This document shows positions 53,423-63,556 of a stretch of DNA of 64,000 bases, piece after piece. The stretch lies in the NCBI GenBank assembly GCA_018433775.1, contig JAHDQN010000080.1, positions 55,965 through 119,964 of the forward strand. The letters run 5' to 3'. The stretch's first letter is position 1, and each line of letters opens with the position of its first letter. The stretch comes from Deltaproteobacteria bacterium (GTDB taxonomy: Bacteria > Desulfobacterota > Desulfomonilia > UBA1062). The position numbers were made by a program, and so were the translations under genes. The notes beneath the pieces are model-generated. The model was not told where the DNA came from. It was given only the letters and a program-made list of their open reading frames with translations, and searched no databases.

Positions 53423-54436
53423 TCACTCCCCGAAGAATCTGCCCTCTTCCCAGGCCACCTTGTGCTCCATGATGACCTGGAACTGGTGGCTGATGTCCGA
53501 GATCTCCCGCTGCCAGAAGGTCTCGCCGCCCCAGTCGGGGTGGTTTGCCCGGAAATCGTAGTCGTCCAGCTGCCGGGCGCACCAGGTGAGGTAGTAGATG
53601 ATGCGCATGAAGCGAAGCGGCTCGATGAGCGTAAGGGACGGAAAATCGAACTCGCGGAACTGCTCGTAGCCGTCCATCAGCAGTTCGATCTCGCGCCGGG
53701 AGCGGCCCGCGTGATCGGGAAGGAGCATCCAGAGGTCCTGGACCGGCGGGCCCAGCATCATGTCGTCAAAGTCGATGGCCATGAGCCCCTCGCCCGGACG
53801 GTCGAGCAGGTTGCCGCGGTGGCAGTCGCCGTGGATCCGGATGAATTCTTTCTCGTGGAAGAGCCCGGAGATGTTCTCAACGATCCGCGAGGTAAGATCT
53901 GCAAAGGCCGCCCGGTGCTCGGGCGTGATGAACCCGCCGTGGATGAGAAAATCCAGGTCGCTTGAGGTCGCCGTCTCCGGGCTGAGGACGACCCGGTCAT
54001 TCGGTACGCGCTCCTGGCCCGCGAGGTGGATCCGCGCGATGAGGCTTCCCACCCGCCTCAGGTCGTCGCCGGTGTTGATCTCGAACTCGCGGCCCGATTT
54101 CTTTGGAAAGAGCGCGAAGAACCCGCCGTCCGTCCCGGCCAGGGTGCCTCCGCCGGGCAGGACGAGGGGGCAGACCACGGGAATCTCGGCAGCCGCGCAA
54201 TCCGCGAGGAACCGGTGCTCGTCTTCGAGCGCGGTCCTGCTCCAGCGGCCCGGGCGGTAGAACTTGGCGATGATCCGCTCTCCCCTCCTGGCCTGCAGCT
54301 CGTAGACCCGGTTGATATAGCTGGGCAGGGGTATGGTGAGCCCGGTCATGGGAATGCCGGATGCCTCTTCCACGAGGTCCAGCAAAACCTCTGGCGTGAG
54401 GTATTTGAAATCGGCGATCTTTGCGGCTTCGTTCAT
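53423..54436 (-). CDS. SrkA/YihE-like APH-fold protein kinase
   Basis: A 337-residue kinase of the aminoglycoside phosphotransferase fold, related to the stress-response kinase SrkA/RdoA. The catalytic loop FIRIHGDCHRGNLLD (near residue 195), the metal aspartate in MAIDFDDMMLGPPVQDLWML (near 217), and RIIAKFYRPGRWSRTALEDEHRFL (near 57) with the ATP-binding lysine are the typical blocks. Length matches (328 in E. coli). It follows prfC by 28 bases on the same strand, so the two may share a transcript. The target protein is unknown. Confidence 0.92.
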   Translation of the reverse strand: MNEAAKIADFKYLTPEVLLDLVEEASGIPMTGLTIPLPSYINRVYELQARRGERIIAKFYRPGRWSRTALEDEHRFLADCAAAEIPVVCPLVLPGGGTLAGTDGGFFALFPKKSGREFEINTGDDLRRVGSLIARIHLAGQERVPNDRVVLSPETATSSDLDFLIHGGFITPEHRAAFADLTSRIVENISGLFHEKEFIRIHGDCHRGNLLDRPGEGLMAIDFDDMMLGPPVQDLWMLLPDHAGRSRREIELLMDGYEQFREFDFPSLTLIEPLRFMRIIYYLTWCARQLDDYDFRANHPDWGGETFWQREISDISHQFQVIMEHKVAWEEGRFFGE

Positions 54437-54464
54437 TATCACTCTTCTCGAGCACGAGTATAGG

Positions 54465-56114
54465 TCAATTATGCTCCCGTGTCTTCAGGAAAACCAGATC
54501 GGGCCATTCCTTCATGGTATGGTTCAGCCGCCACTCGCTGGGCGCCATGTAGGTGAGGTATCCCCCTGCGTCCCGGGCCAGGTGCGTCTGGAGGGCCTTT
54601 TCGAAGTCCATAAGCATCTTCCTGTCGCCGCACTCGATCCAGCGGGCCGTGACATAGTCCACGGGCTCGTAGAAGGCCTCGGCTCCATACTCGGCCTTGA
54701 GACGCTCCATGACCACGTCGAACTGCAGCGGCCCCACCGCGCCCAGGATATAGTGGTTGCCGGCCAGGGGCTTGAACACCTGCACCGCGCCCTCCTCGCT
54801 CAACTGGGTGAGCCCTTTGATGAGCTGCTTGAACTTCATGGGGTTTTTCAGGATCACCCGCCGGAAGTGCTCGGGCGCGAAATAGGGGATGCCGAGGAAT
54901 TTCAGGTGCTCCTTGTCGGTGAAGGTGTCGCCGATGGCGATGGTGCCGTGGTTGTGGATGCCGATGATGTCGCCCGGATAGGCTTCTTCGACATTCGCCC
55001 GGTCCTGGGCCATGAACACGGTTGCGTTGGCGAGGGTCATCTCCTTGCCGGTGCGGTGGTGGACCACCCGCATACCGCGCGTGAACCTGCCGGAGCAGAC
55101 CCGGAAAAAGGCGATGCGGTCCCGGTGGGCCGGGTCCATATTCGCCTGGATCTTGAACACGAAGCCGGAGAAGGACCTCTCGAAGGGGGAAACGTCACGG
55201 CTCTCGGCGGTCCGTACGCCCGGGCACGGGGCGATTTCCACAAAGGCGTCGAGCATCTCCCTGACCCCGAAGTTGTTGATCGCGCTGCCGAAGAAGACCG
55301 GGGTCTGGTTGCCCTTGAGATATTCCGCGCGGTCGAACCGGGGCAGCACGCCCTCGATGAGCTCGACGTCTTCCCTGAGCTGGTCGGCCTGGGTGCCCAG
55401 GTGCTCGTCGAGCGCGGGATCGGCCAGGTCGGTGATCACGATGCCGTCCCGGTCCCTGGTGGCCCTGCCGAGCGTGAACAGGTGGAGCTGCCTGCGGGAA
55501 AGGTCATAGACCCCCTTGAACGCCTTGCCCATGCCGATGGGCCAGCTCGCGGGCACGCACTCGATCTGCAGCTTGTCTTCGATGTCGCTCAGAAGATCCA
55601 GGGGCGAGAGCCCGTCGCGGTCGAGCTTGTTGATGAAGGTCACGATCGGGGTGTTGCGCATCCGGCAGACCTCCATGAGCTTCTCGGTCTGGGTCTCCAC
55701 TCCCTTGGAGCTGTCGATCACCATGAGCGCGGAGTCCACCGCGGTGAGCACCCGGTAGGTGTCCTCGGAGAAGTCCTGGTGGCCGGGAGTGTCGAGCAGG
55801 TTGACCTCGCAGCCCTGGTAGCTGAACTTCATCACCGAGGTGGTGACCGATATGCCGCGCTCCTGCTCGATCTTCATCCAGTCGCTGGTGGCGTACCGGC
55901 CGGCCTTGCGCGCCTTCACCGTGCCGGCGAGCTGCACCGCCCCGCCGAAGAGCAGCAGCTTTTCGGTGAGCGTGGTCTTGCCCGCATCCGGATGGCTGAT
56001 GATGCCGAAGGTGCGCCGCCTGAGCACCTCTTTTTCATGATGTTTTCCGGACCCCTGCCGGTCGGCTGTTTCCCGGTCCTCTCCGATTGTGTGGCATCTC
56101 TCGACTGCTTCCAT
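54465..56114 (-). CDS. prfC: peptide chain release factor 3
   Basis: A 549-residue GTPase that recycles RF1/RF2 after peptide release. GTPase motifs are [14 protein letters not shown] (near residue 36), [14 protein letters not shown] (near 110) and NKLDRDG (near 164). The C-terminal half carries the EF-G-like domains ([23 protein letters not shown]). It is about 20 residues longer than E. coli RF3 (529) at the N-terminus, but the ATG at 56114 is the most reasonable after the frame's upstream methionine. It sits before the SrkA-like gene on the same strand. Confidence 0.95.
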   Translation of the reverse strand: MEAVERCHTIGEDRETADRQGSGKHHEKEVLRRRTFGIISHPDAGKTTLTEKLLLFGGAVQLAGTVKARKAGRYATSDWMKIEQERGISVTTSVMKFSYQGCEVNLLDTPGHQDFSEDTYRVLTAVDSALMVIDSSKGVETQTEKLMEVCRMRNTPIVTFINKLDRDGLSPLDLLSDIEDKLQIECVPASWPIGMGKAFKGVYDLSRRQLHLFTLGRATRDRDGIVITDLADPALDEHLGTQADQLREDVELIEGVLPRFDRAEYLKGNQTPVFFGSAINNFGVREMLDAFVEIAPCPGVRTAESRDVSPFERSFSGFVFKIQANMDPAHRDRIAFFRVCSGRFTRGMRVVHHRTGKEMTLANATVFMAQDRANVEEAYPGDIIGIHNHGTIAIGDTFTDKEHLKFLGIPYFAPEHFRRVILKNPMKFKQLIKGLTQLSEEGAVQVFKPLAGNHYILGAVGPLQFDVVMERLKAEYGAEAFYEPVDYVTARWIECGDRKMLMDFEKALQTHLARDAGGYLTYMAPSEWRLNHTMKEWPDLVFLKTREHN

Positions 56115-56308
56115 GACGTCTGTCCTGCTTTTTGTAAGATTTGTAAGAAGTGTGTACGAAGGGCTTACAGACCCGAACGTCGTTTTGTGCACTCCGTTCG
56201 AGCGTAAAAAAAGGTTCGCTTCAGAGAAATCCGTGTTTCATATGCGGGTATGCTTTAATCTGCCCGGACCGTGATGTCAATGATAAAAATCGAACCTTAT
56301 TCCAAGAC

Positions 56309-57109
56309 TTATTCTCGCATGGGAATCGTCTCTGCCCCCTGAAGGGCCCTGAGCGCAACCCGCGCCGCATCCCTTTCGGCCCCTGCCTTGACGTCCAGAT
56401 CGATATCCTCCCCCGTGGTGCGGTCGTCGAGCACCGCGCACACGCATCCGGCCGAGAAGCCGTAGACCCCAGCCATCTTGAGCAGGGTTCCGCACTCCAT
56501 CTCGAAGTTGAGGATATTGAGCCTCCGGTATTCCTCGGTGATGCCCGCGAGGCGCCGCAGGAGGTACGGGTTTGCCGAGGTCCGGGTCCGCTCCTGGCCC
56601 TCGAAGAAGGTGTCGACCGAGGCGGTGATGCCCAGATGCCAGTCCACCCCGAGCTCGCGGGCCGCCTGCACCAGGGCCATGGTGAGAAAGGGGTCCGCGG
56701 CCGCGGGGTACTCGGGCGGGGCGATATCCAGCGACGCACCCTGCCGGCACAGCGCGGCCCGGGTGATGACGACGCTGCCCGCCCGGACATGGTCCTGGAT
56801 GGAGCCCGTGGTGCCCACGCGGACGATCCGGGAGACCCCGAGGGAGACGAGCTCGTTCACCACGATGCTGAGCGAGGGCGCGCCCATCCCGCTGGTCGCG
56901 CACACGACCTTCCTCCCGCCCGGTATTCTCACCAGGAAACTGGAGAGCCCCCGGCTCTCGGACAACGGCCTGATCAGCTCCACGCCGCCGGTCTCTGCGG
57001 CGATCCTGCGCGTCCTGTCCGGGTCGCCGCACAGAATCACGTCAGTGGGAGGATCCTCGCCCAGATCCTGCCGGGAAAAACCGATATGATACTTCCTGCC
57101 TGTTTCCAT
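56309..57109 (-). CDS. nucleoside phosphorylase (uridine phosphorylase family)
   Basis: A 266-residue member of the NP-I family, which splits nucleosides with phosphate into base and ribose 1-phosphate. ICGDPDRT-like LCGDPDRTRRIA (near residue 25) and RVGTTGSIQ (near 100) bind phosphate, and FEMECGTLLKMAGVYG (near 200) is the ribose-binding motif, with DD in CAVLDDRTTGED near the active site. Length fits uridine phosphorylase. The substrate (uridine, or a purine such as S-methylthioadenosine) cannot be fixed. The ATG at 57109 has GGGAG before it. It lies 33 bases after the trmI-like gene. Confidence 0.9.
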   Translation of the reverse strand: METGRKYHIGFSRQDLGEDPPTDVILCGDPDRTRRIAAETGGVELIRPLSESRGLSSFLVRIPGGRKVVCATSGMGAPSLSIVVNELVSLGVSRIVRVGTTGSIQDHVRAGSVVITRAALCRQGASLDIAPPEYPAAADPFLTMALVQAARELGVDWHLGITASVDTFFEGQERTRTSANPYLLRRLAGITEEYRRLNILNFEMECGTLLKMAGVYGFSAGCVCAVLDDRTTGEDIDLDVKAGAERDAARVALRALQGAETIPMRE

Positions 57110-57142
57110 CACGCTCTCCCTGTCTCTCCCGCCGGCACACGT

Positions 57143-58006
57143 TCAGTCCTCTCCGTTATCCTGCCCGCCGTTCTCCAGCAGATCTCCGTCCTCGCCTCCG
57201 GGAACGGGCACGGCTCTCGCCGCGGCGCGCCTGATGGTATCCGGCTGCATCTTGCGGGCGAATATCAGGTAGCTGGTGTGACCGATCATCCGGTCCATGG
57301 GACGGAGCCTCGCAGGCACGGGCTTATAGGTGCGCAGGAAGGTCTCTGCCACCTCGGTGACCAGGAAATCCCAGTTATTGAAGGCCAGCAGAAGCCGGCT
57401 CACCTGGTTGGTCGTGGGCACCAGGACCCCCAGGTGCCCTCCCGCTTTCAGGCAGCCGTACACCTCACCGAGCAGCTTCCAGGGCTCTCTCACATCCAGG
57501 AAGAACGCGTCGAGGTCCTGCTCGTGAATTCCCTGCTCCAGGCTCTGGTGATGGATGACTACATTCGTATCACCTGAATCCAGCTTGAGGTTCTTCACTG
57601 CATGGTTGATGAGCCCGATATCCTGCTCGTAGGAATAGACCCTGCCTCCGCCTCCGACGGCCCGCGAGAAGATCGCGGTCATGGCGCCCGAGCCGGTGCC
57701 TGCCTCGGCGATCCTCTTGCCCGGGAAGATATCCAGCTTCAGGAGGATATAGCCCGAGTCCTTGGGATAGACGATCTGGGTGTTGCGCTTGAGCCCCTCC
57801 ATGACAAAGTCGTGCATGTCGCACGGCAGCACGTAGTAGCGCTTGTCGCGCACCTCGAACGACCCGCCGGCAGGAATCTTCTTCAGCTCTTCGCGGCTGA
57901 TGTGCCCGCTCGGAAGCCCCACCGATTCGGAAATCCGCAGATCGACCACCCTTCTGAACCTCGACAGATCGGTGATCAGCACTTTCTCAGCGAGCACGTC
58001 TTCCAT
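57143..58006 (-). CDS. tRNA (adenine-58-N1)-methyltransferase, TrmI family
   Basis: A 287-residue class I methyltransferase. The N-terminal strand-rich part (residues 1-75) resembles the TrmI N-domain. The core has IAEAGTGSGAMTAIFSRAVG (near residue 98, SAM motif I), VYSYEQDIGLINHAVKNL (motif II), LDAFFLDVREPWKLLGEVYGCLKAGGHLGVLVPT (catalytic region, family block) and FLRTYKPVPARLRPMDRMIGHTSYL near 235. These fit m1A58 enzymes of bacteria and archaea. GAGG before the ATG. It is followed at 33 bases by a nucleoside phosphorylase, perhaps for salvage of RNA-derived nucleosides. Confidence 0.88.
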   Translation of the reverse strand: MEDVLAEKVLITDLSRFRRVVDLRISESVGLPSGHISREELKKIPAGGSFEVRDKRYYVLPCDMHDFVMEGLKRNTQIVYPKDSGYILLKLDIFPGKRIAEAGTGSGAMTAIFSRAVGGGGRVYSYEQDIGLINHAVKNLKLDSGDTNVVIHHQSLEQGIHEQDLDAFFLDVREPWKLLGEVYGCLKAGGHLGVLVPTTNQVSRLLLAFNNWDFLVTEVAETFLRTYKPVPARLRPMDRMIGHTSYLIFARKMQPDTIRRAAARAVPVPGGEDGDLLENGGQDNGED

Positions 58007-58827
58007 GGTATTCCCTCTTTCCTGACCCTAAAAAAGAATCGTCTGCCGGCGCTTCGGACCACGGACGGGCAACAGGGCACCTGCCCTGCCCCTCCTGTCC
58101 CACTGTTCCGTCGCGGCAACTCCTTCGGTGCTGCCCGCATTCCGCGGTCTCTGTCCGGGCAGGAGGCTTCGAACCCTGCCTCATCCCGGGCCGTCACTCG
58201 ATTGCGATACCGGGCTTTTCCCTTGAGCATGCGAAAAATCCCTTGAGAACTTCTGCATACAGGGAGGTCTCAGGGCGTGTCAACCGAACAAGTAAAATCT
58301 ACAGGCTTATTGCCAGGCATTTGTGACATGCGCCTGACATTCCTCTGTTGTTGATCAAATGATGCTGTTATATAGTGTACTTGCTGATACCTGATTTATT
58401 GGAAGCATGTACATTTTTCAATGTGGATGATGTTAAAAAAGGAGGCCCTTTCAGATACCTTTTGCCTCCCACAGATGGATTATGCACAGAATCATGACAT
58501 TGCAAGTGATCAAAAAAACTTCATATTCAGCGTTTCCGGCTCGGCTCAGCAATCAGAACCTCGAAAGAAAGGAGCTGCAAAGACGCATGAAGGAGGATAC
58601 CCAACGTCCGCTCTCCCTTGGGAAAAAATTCAGCACGGGCGGTTATGTCTGAAACCAGGGCTCGAAGGATCATATAATGAAGAGAGGATAGGAGTCCGGA
58701 AAGTACAGGGCGGTGAAGATTATCAAGCCATGTGAGACACCCGCACAGGAATACTGGCTGCAATCCATTTTCTCTGAGAAATGGCTGATAGCTGATATAA
58801 GAATATAGAATTCGAGGAGATTATGTC
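58007..58827. other. Intergenic region, mostly empty
   Basis: About 820 bases before the metallo-hydrolase. Short open frames at 58421-58735 and 58587-58691 (the second has an AAAGGAG and one in-frame TGA) lack recognisable similarity. No RNA gene is visible to me. Confidence 0.4.
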
Positions 58828-59817
58828 ATGAGTTTTCGAATTTCACCCTTATGGTGGCCGGTTCTGGCTGTCTCCTCGCCGGTCATAGCACCTCTGCTGG
58901 TGCTCCGGAACCGTTGTTTCAAGGAAAACAGGGCACTGGCCGCCGAGAACAACCGGACGCGCATAAGCCGGGCAGAACATATCGACCTGCCCGAGCTCAA
59001 CTCCATGGAGCTCACTGTCCTGGTGGAGTCAAAAGCAAGAGAAGGGTTCATAGGCGATGCGGGAGTATCCTATCGATTCAAAACCGATCTGGGATCCATG
59101 CTGTTCGACATAGGATTCGGACCGACCCGCCCGGCTTTCAGCCACAATGCATCCAGGCTCGGCTTCACCCTGGACCAGGTCGATGCCCTGACGATCTCAC
59201 ATCTGCATTGCGACCACATGGGCGGTTTGTCGGCTCAACGGTCCGGCAAGGTGACGGTGCCGGAAGAATTCATGCCTTCGAGCCCGATCCCCTGTCTCCT
59301 GCCCGACAAGGCCGAAGCGCCGGGATTCGACACCAGACTGATCGATATACCCCAGGTGATAAGCGCCGGCATTGCATCCACGGGCCCTCTGTCGAGAAGC
59401 CTCTTCTTTTTCGGCTACACGGAAGAACAGGCACTCCTGGCCCGCATCAGGGGCAAGGGCCTCGTTGTCTTTACCGGCTGCGGGCACCCGACCATCGAAG
59501 TCATTCTGGAAATGGTGAAGCGTCTGTCCGATGAACCCCTCTACGCTGTCGGAGGAGGGCTTCATTTCCCCGTCACCGATGGAAGAGGCAACCGGGCCGG
59601 TATCAAGTTCCAGATGATCATCGGCACAGGAAAACAGCCTTGGAAGAAAATCACGGATGAAGACCTGAGCAGGACCATTCGGGCCATCAACGAGGCCGGC
59701 CCCCGGAAAGTTTTCCTCTCGGGCCACGACACCTGCGATCATTCCCTCGACCGGATGAAGAAGGAGCTTAAGGCGACGACCGAGGTGCTCGCGGCAGGGG
59801 GTACCTACCATATCTGA
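58828..59817 (+). CDS. MBL-fold metallo-hydrolase with N-terminal membrane segment
   Basis: A 329-residue metallo-beta-lactamase-fold protein. The first 25 residues contain a hydrophobic segment (WWPVLAVSSPVIAPLLVL) that may anchor it. The metal motif HLHCDHMGG (HxHxDH) is near residue 130, and further ligand positions lie in VVFTGCGHPTIEV (near 212) and FLSGHDTCDHS (near 295). The layout resembles the family of dihydropterin/methanopterin-related MBL proteins. The substrate is not determined. GAGGAG precedes the ATG by eight bases. Confidence 0.88.
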   Translation: MSFRISPLWWPVLAVSSPVIAPLLVLRNRCFKENRALAAENNRTRISRAEHIDLPELNSMELTVLVESKAREGFIGDAGVSYRFKTDLGSMLFDIGFGPTRPAFSHNASRLGFTLDQVDALTISHLHCDHMGGLSAQRSGKVTVPEEFMPSSPIPCLLPDKAEAPGFDTRLIDIPQVISAGIASTGPLSRSLFFFGYTEEQALLARIRGKGLVVFTGCGHPTIEVILEMVKRLSDEPLYAVGGGLHFPVTDGRGNRAGIKFQMIIGTGKQPWKKITDEDLSRTIRAINEAGPRKVFLSGHDTCDHSLDRMKKELKATTEVLAAGGTYHI

Positions 59818-60104
59818 TCCTTCCCCCACTGCACGACCATACAGCACGGGAAAAAGGGGGTGATTATCTGTGACGGGTACGCGCCGCCGGCCTCAACCGT
59901 TTGAGCGCACCATCATTTTTCCAGGATAGCTTGCTCACAGATGAGGTTGTGGAATGAAGAAGATCGGCATAATCATTTGTCACCGTTATCACACTTGTGC
60001 AGGCGGAAAGTGTCGAATATGCTCCGGCAGAGATGAAAAAGGATGAAAAAGAATGGCGCGGACGTAATACACTTGGCCGCCGGGTTGGTTGAGGACGAAA
60101 TGGG

Positions 60105-61301
60105 ATGAAAAAAGTTCTGCTGACTATTACGATGGTGCTCGCCTTTGGGGTGCTGGTGCTGCTCATGATAAATGCGTGTGTGGACACTGATGAAAAGCCT
60201 TTCCGCTTCCACGTTCCGGATGTTGAATATTGGCAGGACACGGATGTGAGCTACCTGGATGCAGATGATGCTGTCAGGCTTGCATACCGCGAGAGCGGGG
60301 ATACCTCTGCCGATATGGCAGTGATACTCGTTCCAGGCAGTACCATGTACGGGTATTATTACATTCCATTCATCAACGGTCTCTCCGGCGAGGACACCTA
60401 TGTGAGGGTAATCGATCTGAGAGGCCACGGCGACTCGGAAGGTCCACGCGGTGATGTGCCTCACGAAAATGTCCTCATCGAAGATCTGCATAAGCATATC
60501 GAACAGATACGATTGAAAAATCCCCAGGTGAAAATCATTATTTCCGGCCATTCCATGGGGGCCGGAATTTGCGGTCGATATCTCGAAAAACATGGTTATA
60601 ATAGTGTTCATGGCGCGATATACCTGGCGCCTTTCTTCCACTGGCGCCAACCAGGGATGAAACCAGCCCGCTATGTTGATGTGGATATCTTCAAAACAAT
60701 CTTCGGCGGCGACCATGAGGTGACCCAGGTTTATCATCCTGCGAGCGATGACCCGAAGCTGGTGAGAGAATATACCAAGATGATGAGTAAGGCGTCTATG
60801 GTAAAGGATTACCGTTCATTCAGAGTCAACCACACCACCCAATCGCTTTATCTGATAGGAAAAAACGATGAGTTGTTTGACTGGGAAAAGTCCCCTGCGA
60901 TTTTCAAAAATCAGGAGAATATGCACCTGCTCATCGTCGATCAGGCCGCGCACCTGGACATTCATATCAGCGCATCCCGCGAGATATCACAATGGCTGGA
61001 TAACCGGCGCTCCATGGTGCAAGAAGCGGTCGATCGCACTCATCCCGGTATCTTGTCACCCTTGAGCCGCTCAGATGTACCGTCAGGAGCACCGGATTTA
61101 CCGACCCTCAAGTTGTCTCTCATGAACAGCACCGTGAGCACGAGCCCCACGAGTGCGGAGATTGCGATCATCCCGATCGCCCACCCGTATCCGCCGGTCA
61201 CGCCGATCAGGATCGAGCCGCAGAACAGCCCGGCTACGGACCCGAACGCACCGATCCCGTACCACCACCCCATCATCCGAGCGACCCCATCGGCAGGATA
61301 G
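60105..61301 (+). CDS. alpha/beta hydrolase with a tail antisense to the MFS gene
   Basis: A 398-residue frame. Residues 1-24 are a signal or anchor with a possible lipobox (MINAC). Residues about 30-305 are an alpha/beta hydrolase: VIDLRGHGDSEGP near 105, nucleophile SGHSMGAG near 150, acid and histidine in LYLIGKNDELFDW and DQAAHLDIHI near the end. The hydrolase ends near residue 305; the last 90 residues are encoded opposite the end of the MFS gene and are not hydrolase-like. So either the natural stop is lost or the tail is real but unconstrained. Related to monoacylglycerol lipases. Confidence 0.75.
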   Translation: MKKVLLTITMVLAFGVLVLLMINACVDTDEKPFRFHVPDVEYWQDTDVSYLDADDAVRLAYRESGDTSADMAVILVPGSTMYGYYYIPFINGLSGEDTYVRVIDLRGHGDSEGPRGDVPHENVLIEDLHKHIEQIRLKNPQVKIIISGHSMGAGICGRYLEKHGYNSVHGAIYLAPFFHWRQPGMKPARYVDVDIFKTIFGGDHEVTQVYHPASDDPKLVREYTKMMSKASMVKDYRSFRVNHTTQSLYLIGKNDELFDWEKSPAIFKNQENMHLLIVDQAAHLDIHISASREISQWLDNRRSMVQEAVDRTHPGILSPLSRSDVPSGAPDLPTLKLSLMNSTVSTSPTSAEIAIIPIAHPYPPVTPIRIEPQNSPATDPNAPIPYHHPIIRATPSAG

Positions 61302-62341
61302 ACCTTTACGATGTACGAGCTGATGGCGGGGTTCTGGAAGGGAATGGCAAAGCCGGCCACCATGAGGATCAGGGCGATGAGCGGGACATTTGCCTGTACG
61401 AGCGGAAGCACGAGCAGGATTGAAAGCGCCCCCAGAACGAATGCGCTGCCCACATGAGGCCGTGCGCGCCCCTTGAACACCCTGCCGTAGGCGAAGCCGC
61501 CGATAAGGCCGGAAACCACCCCTATCACCATGAGGCTCAGCGAGAGATAGCCTGACGCAACCGGACCCAGACCGACGCCCAGAGGCGCGGGCGAGGCGAG
61601 GAAGCTCGGGATGAAATTGTACAGCCCGAAGAAAACCCAGCCATTGGCAAAGACAATGAGCGGACCGATCCAGGTGATGGGGCTTCTGAGGCATTCGCGG
61701 AAGCCGGCACTGTCCGGCTCATTCCGGCCCGGGGCGGCACCCTGCACCGGGACGACCGGGGCCTTCTGCCGCGCAACGGCCAGGGCCAGGAGGATCGCCG
61801 CAGCGTTGAAGACCCCCAGGGATGCGATGGACATCCTCCAGTCGCCGATCGCCTCGAGGATGAGCGGGGTGACGAACACCCCCACCGCAGACCCCAGGGA
61901 CACGAAACCGAAATAGATGCCCGTGGCCAGCCCGTGCTCCTTTTCAGGAAACCATCGTGCACCGATGAATCCGATGACCGGGAAGACGAATCCCACGGAT
62001 GCGCCCTGGAGCAGCCGGAGAAAAAAGAACGGCCAGAAGCTGCTCCCCGCCACCGGGGTGAGCAGCGCTGACGCCAGCGAGGCCAGCATTCCCGCCGCAA
62101 TTGCGACGGTGAGGCCGAAGCGGTCGCAGACAAACCCGAACACAATGCCCGACACCGCCATGGCGAGCTGCCACCCGGTCATGAACTGCGAGGCCGTGCC
62201 CATATTCAGGTTCATGTCCCCGGCAATGGTCCCTAAGATGACGGGGACCGAGGTCATGTGTATATGGGTGGTGCACATGGCGAAACAGCCTACGAACAGG
62301 ACAAACCACCTCAAACGTGGGAAAACCGTATCATGATCCAT
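61040..62341 (-). CDS. MFS transporter
   Basis: A 433-residue major facilitator protein with twelve helices. It starts MDHDTVFPRLRWFVLFVGCFAM; helix 2/3 loop has the conserved motif CDRFGLTVAIAAGML near residue 80 and the second half has FKGRARPHVG near 260. The family resembles oxalate/formate or monocarboxylate transporters (MCT-like), which is only suggestive. The frame is open to 62695, but AGAGG lies five bases before the ATG at 62341 and the extra part looks like shadow. Its last 262 bases overlap convergently with the hydrolase frame. Confidence 0.9.
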   Translation of the reverse strand: MDHDTVFPRLRWFVLFVGCFAMCTTHIHMTSVPVILGTIAGDMNLNMGTASQFMTGWQLAMAVSGIVFGFVCDRFGLTVAIAAGMLASLASALLTPVAGSSFWPFFFLRLLQGASVGFVFPVIGFIGARWFPEKEHGLATGIYFGFVSLGSAVGVFVTPLILEAIGDWRMSIASLGVFNAAAILLALAVARQKAPVVPVQGAAPGRNEPDSAGFRECLRSPITWIGPLIVFANGWVFFGLYNFIPSFLASPAPLGVGLGPVASGYLSLSLMVIGVVSGLIGGFAYGRVFKGRARPHVGSAFVLGALSILLVLPLVQANVPLIALILMVAGFAIPFQNPAISSYIVKVYPADGVARMMGWWYGIGAFGSVAGLFCGSILIGVTGGYGWAIGMIAISALVGLVLTVLFMRDNLRVGKSGAPDGTSERLKGDKIPG

Positions 62342-62714
62342 ACATACCTCTCGTGCTGTGGATAAGAGTTTTTCTTCTCGTCCCGGCTGTGCTCGGGCAG
62401 GGAGGAAGATTCCCGGTTCTGCATCCGGGAACGTGTATACTCTAGCACTTACCGCCGCCCGGTTCCACACCAAAGGATGCAGCGGGGAGGCGAAAGTGGG
62501 ATGTATCAATATTCTCATTCGAATAGAAACGTCCCCGTTGCCTGCATCACAGGCTGCATGTCCCTTCACGGGCCAGGCCGGGATCTCCGTGCGGCAGAGG
62601 GGAGTGTTGCGGCGTGCCGGATCGCCCTTATACATAACCGGTAGAGGATGCTGAAAAAAATCACCCGAAACCGGGAGAGCCGTGCTTTTCCGCATGGCTG
62701 GGAAGGGAGGCAGT

Positions 62715-63125
62715 ATGGCCGATCACGGATCCTCGGGGCGGCATGCCGCTCTGTTCGAGCTCGAGGTGACCCATTCCTCCGAAGAGCTGATATGGAGAGA
62801 GGCGCGGTGGGGAGGCATGCGCGTGGGCTATGAGACCTATCTCAAGGACTTCACCGACGAGGAGCTGCTGAAGGGGCTTCCCGGCGACCGGTGCCCGTGC
62901 CCCCATTGGGGATATCTAGTCGCGGGGCGGATGACTGTCAGGTATCCCGACCACGAGGATATCGTCAGGGCCGGCGAGGTGTATTACATGGCGCCGGGCC
63001 ACACGATCGCCGTGGATGCAGGTACGGTTCTCGTCGAGTTCAGCCCCTGGGACGAGTTCCGCAAGCTGATGGAGTTCGCCGAGCAGAAAATGGCGCAGAC
63101 AAAGGGCAGGAGCACGCCAAGGTGA
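62715..63125 (+). CDS. cupin-domain protein
   Basis: A 136-residue protein with a single cupin barrel. CPCPHWGYLVAGRMTVRYPDHEDIVRAGEVYYMAPGHTIAVDAGT (family block, residues about 58-105) carries the histidines and glutamate of the metal site. Length and motif fit small cupins of unknown role. GGGAGG lies four bases before the ATG at 62715; the frame extends to 62682. It is divergent from the MFS gene. No function can be inferred. Confidence 0.85.
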   Translation: MADHGSSGRHAALFELEVTHSSEELIWREARWGGMRVGYETYLKDFTDEELLKGLPGDRCPCPHWGYLVAGRMTVRYPDHEDIVRAGEVYYMAPGHTIAVDAGTVLVEFSPWDEFRKLMEFAEQKMAQTKGRSTPR

Positions 63126-63505
63126 GAAAAGGCCGAGAGGAGACGGGGGGAGGCCCGCCGTTTCCTCTATTCTTTTCTACGGCTTCTCGGTCTACGGCTT
63201 CCCGGGATTTTAGTAATAGCAGGAGGGCAATGAGGAACTGGAAAAATTAGAGCCCATCAATTATAAAAGACAGAACTCTCGTGCCAGCATCAATGTCCTG
63301 AATTTCACGACAGGAAAACATAGATATCTTCAGGATATCATAGGTTTTTGAGATATTTGAATATCAACATTTATTACAGGTATCGTAAGTCGGGGCCTGT
63401 GCAGGGCGCATGGTAATATATGATCATTGGAGAGAGAAAAAGAACGTATTGCCCGCCATCGTGAAGCTGGAAATGCTCACACTTCCATTGCGCTGAGCAC
63501 ATAGT
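63126..63505. other. Intergenic region before the rRNA operon end
   Basis: No gene is supported between the cupin gene and the terminator of the rRNA operon. The part after 63240 is AT-rich. Confidence 0.4.
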
Positions 63506-63545
63506 AAAAAAGCCCCCCAGCCGATCGGCTGGAAGGCTTTTTGGA
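63506..63545 (-). terminator. Terminator of the rRNA operon
   Basis: CCAGCC and GGCTGG around GATC, inside AAAAAGCC/GGCTTTTT flanks, form a stable stem after the 5S gene on the minus strand. The T run on both sides allows termination in both directions, including for the cupin transcript. Confidence 0.85.
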
Positions 63546-63556
63546 TATTGAAATGG

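Noticed and set aside
54333..56207. 624-codon plus-strand frame opposite prfC
   Set aside because: RF3 on the minus strand has full GTPase motifs; this frame is its antisense shadow.
58160..58200. Minus-strand GGGTTCGAAGCC, resembling a tRNA T-loop
   Set aside because: The flanking stem does not pair and no acceptor or anticodon arm is found.
58587..58691. Small frame with one in-frame TGA (KKFSTGGYV-TGA-NQGSKD) considered as a second selenoprotein
   Set aside because: No hairpin with a G-starting loop follows the TGA, and I see no Cys partner or family similarity.
58421..58735. 104-codon plus-strand frame before the MBL gene
   Set aside because: No domain, poor composition and no clear ribosome site; left as intergenic.
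62342..62695. N-terminal extension of the MFS frame
   Set aside because: The extension is not membrane-like; the ATG at 62341 has a ribosome site and begins helix 1.
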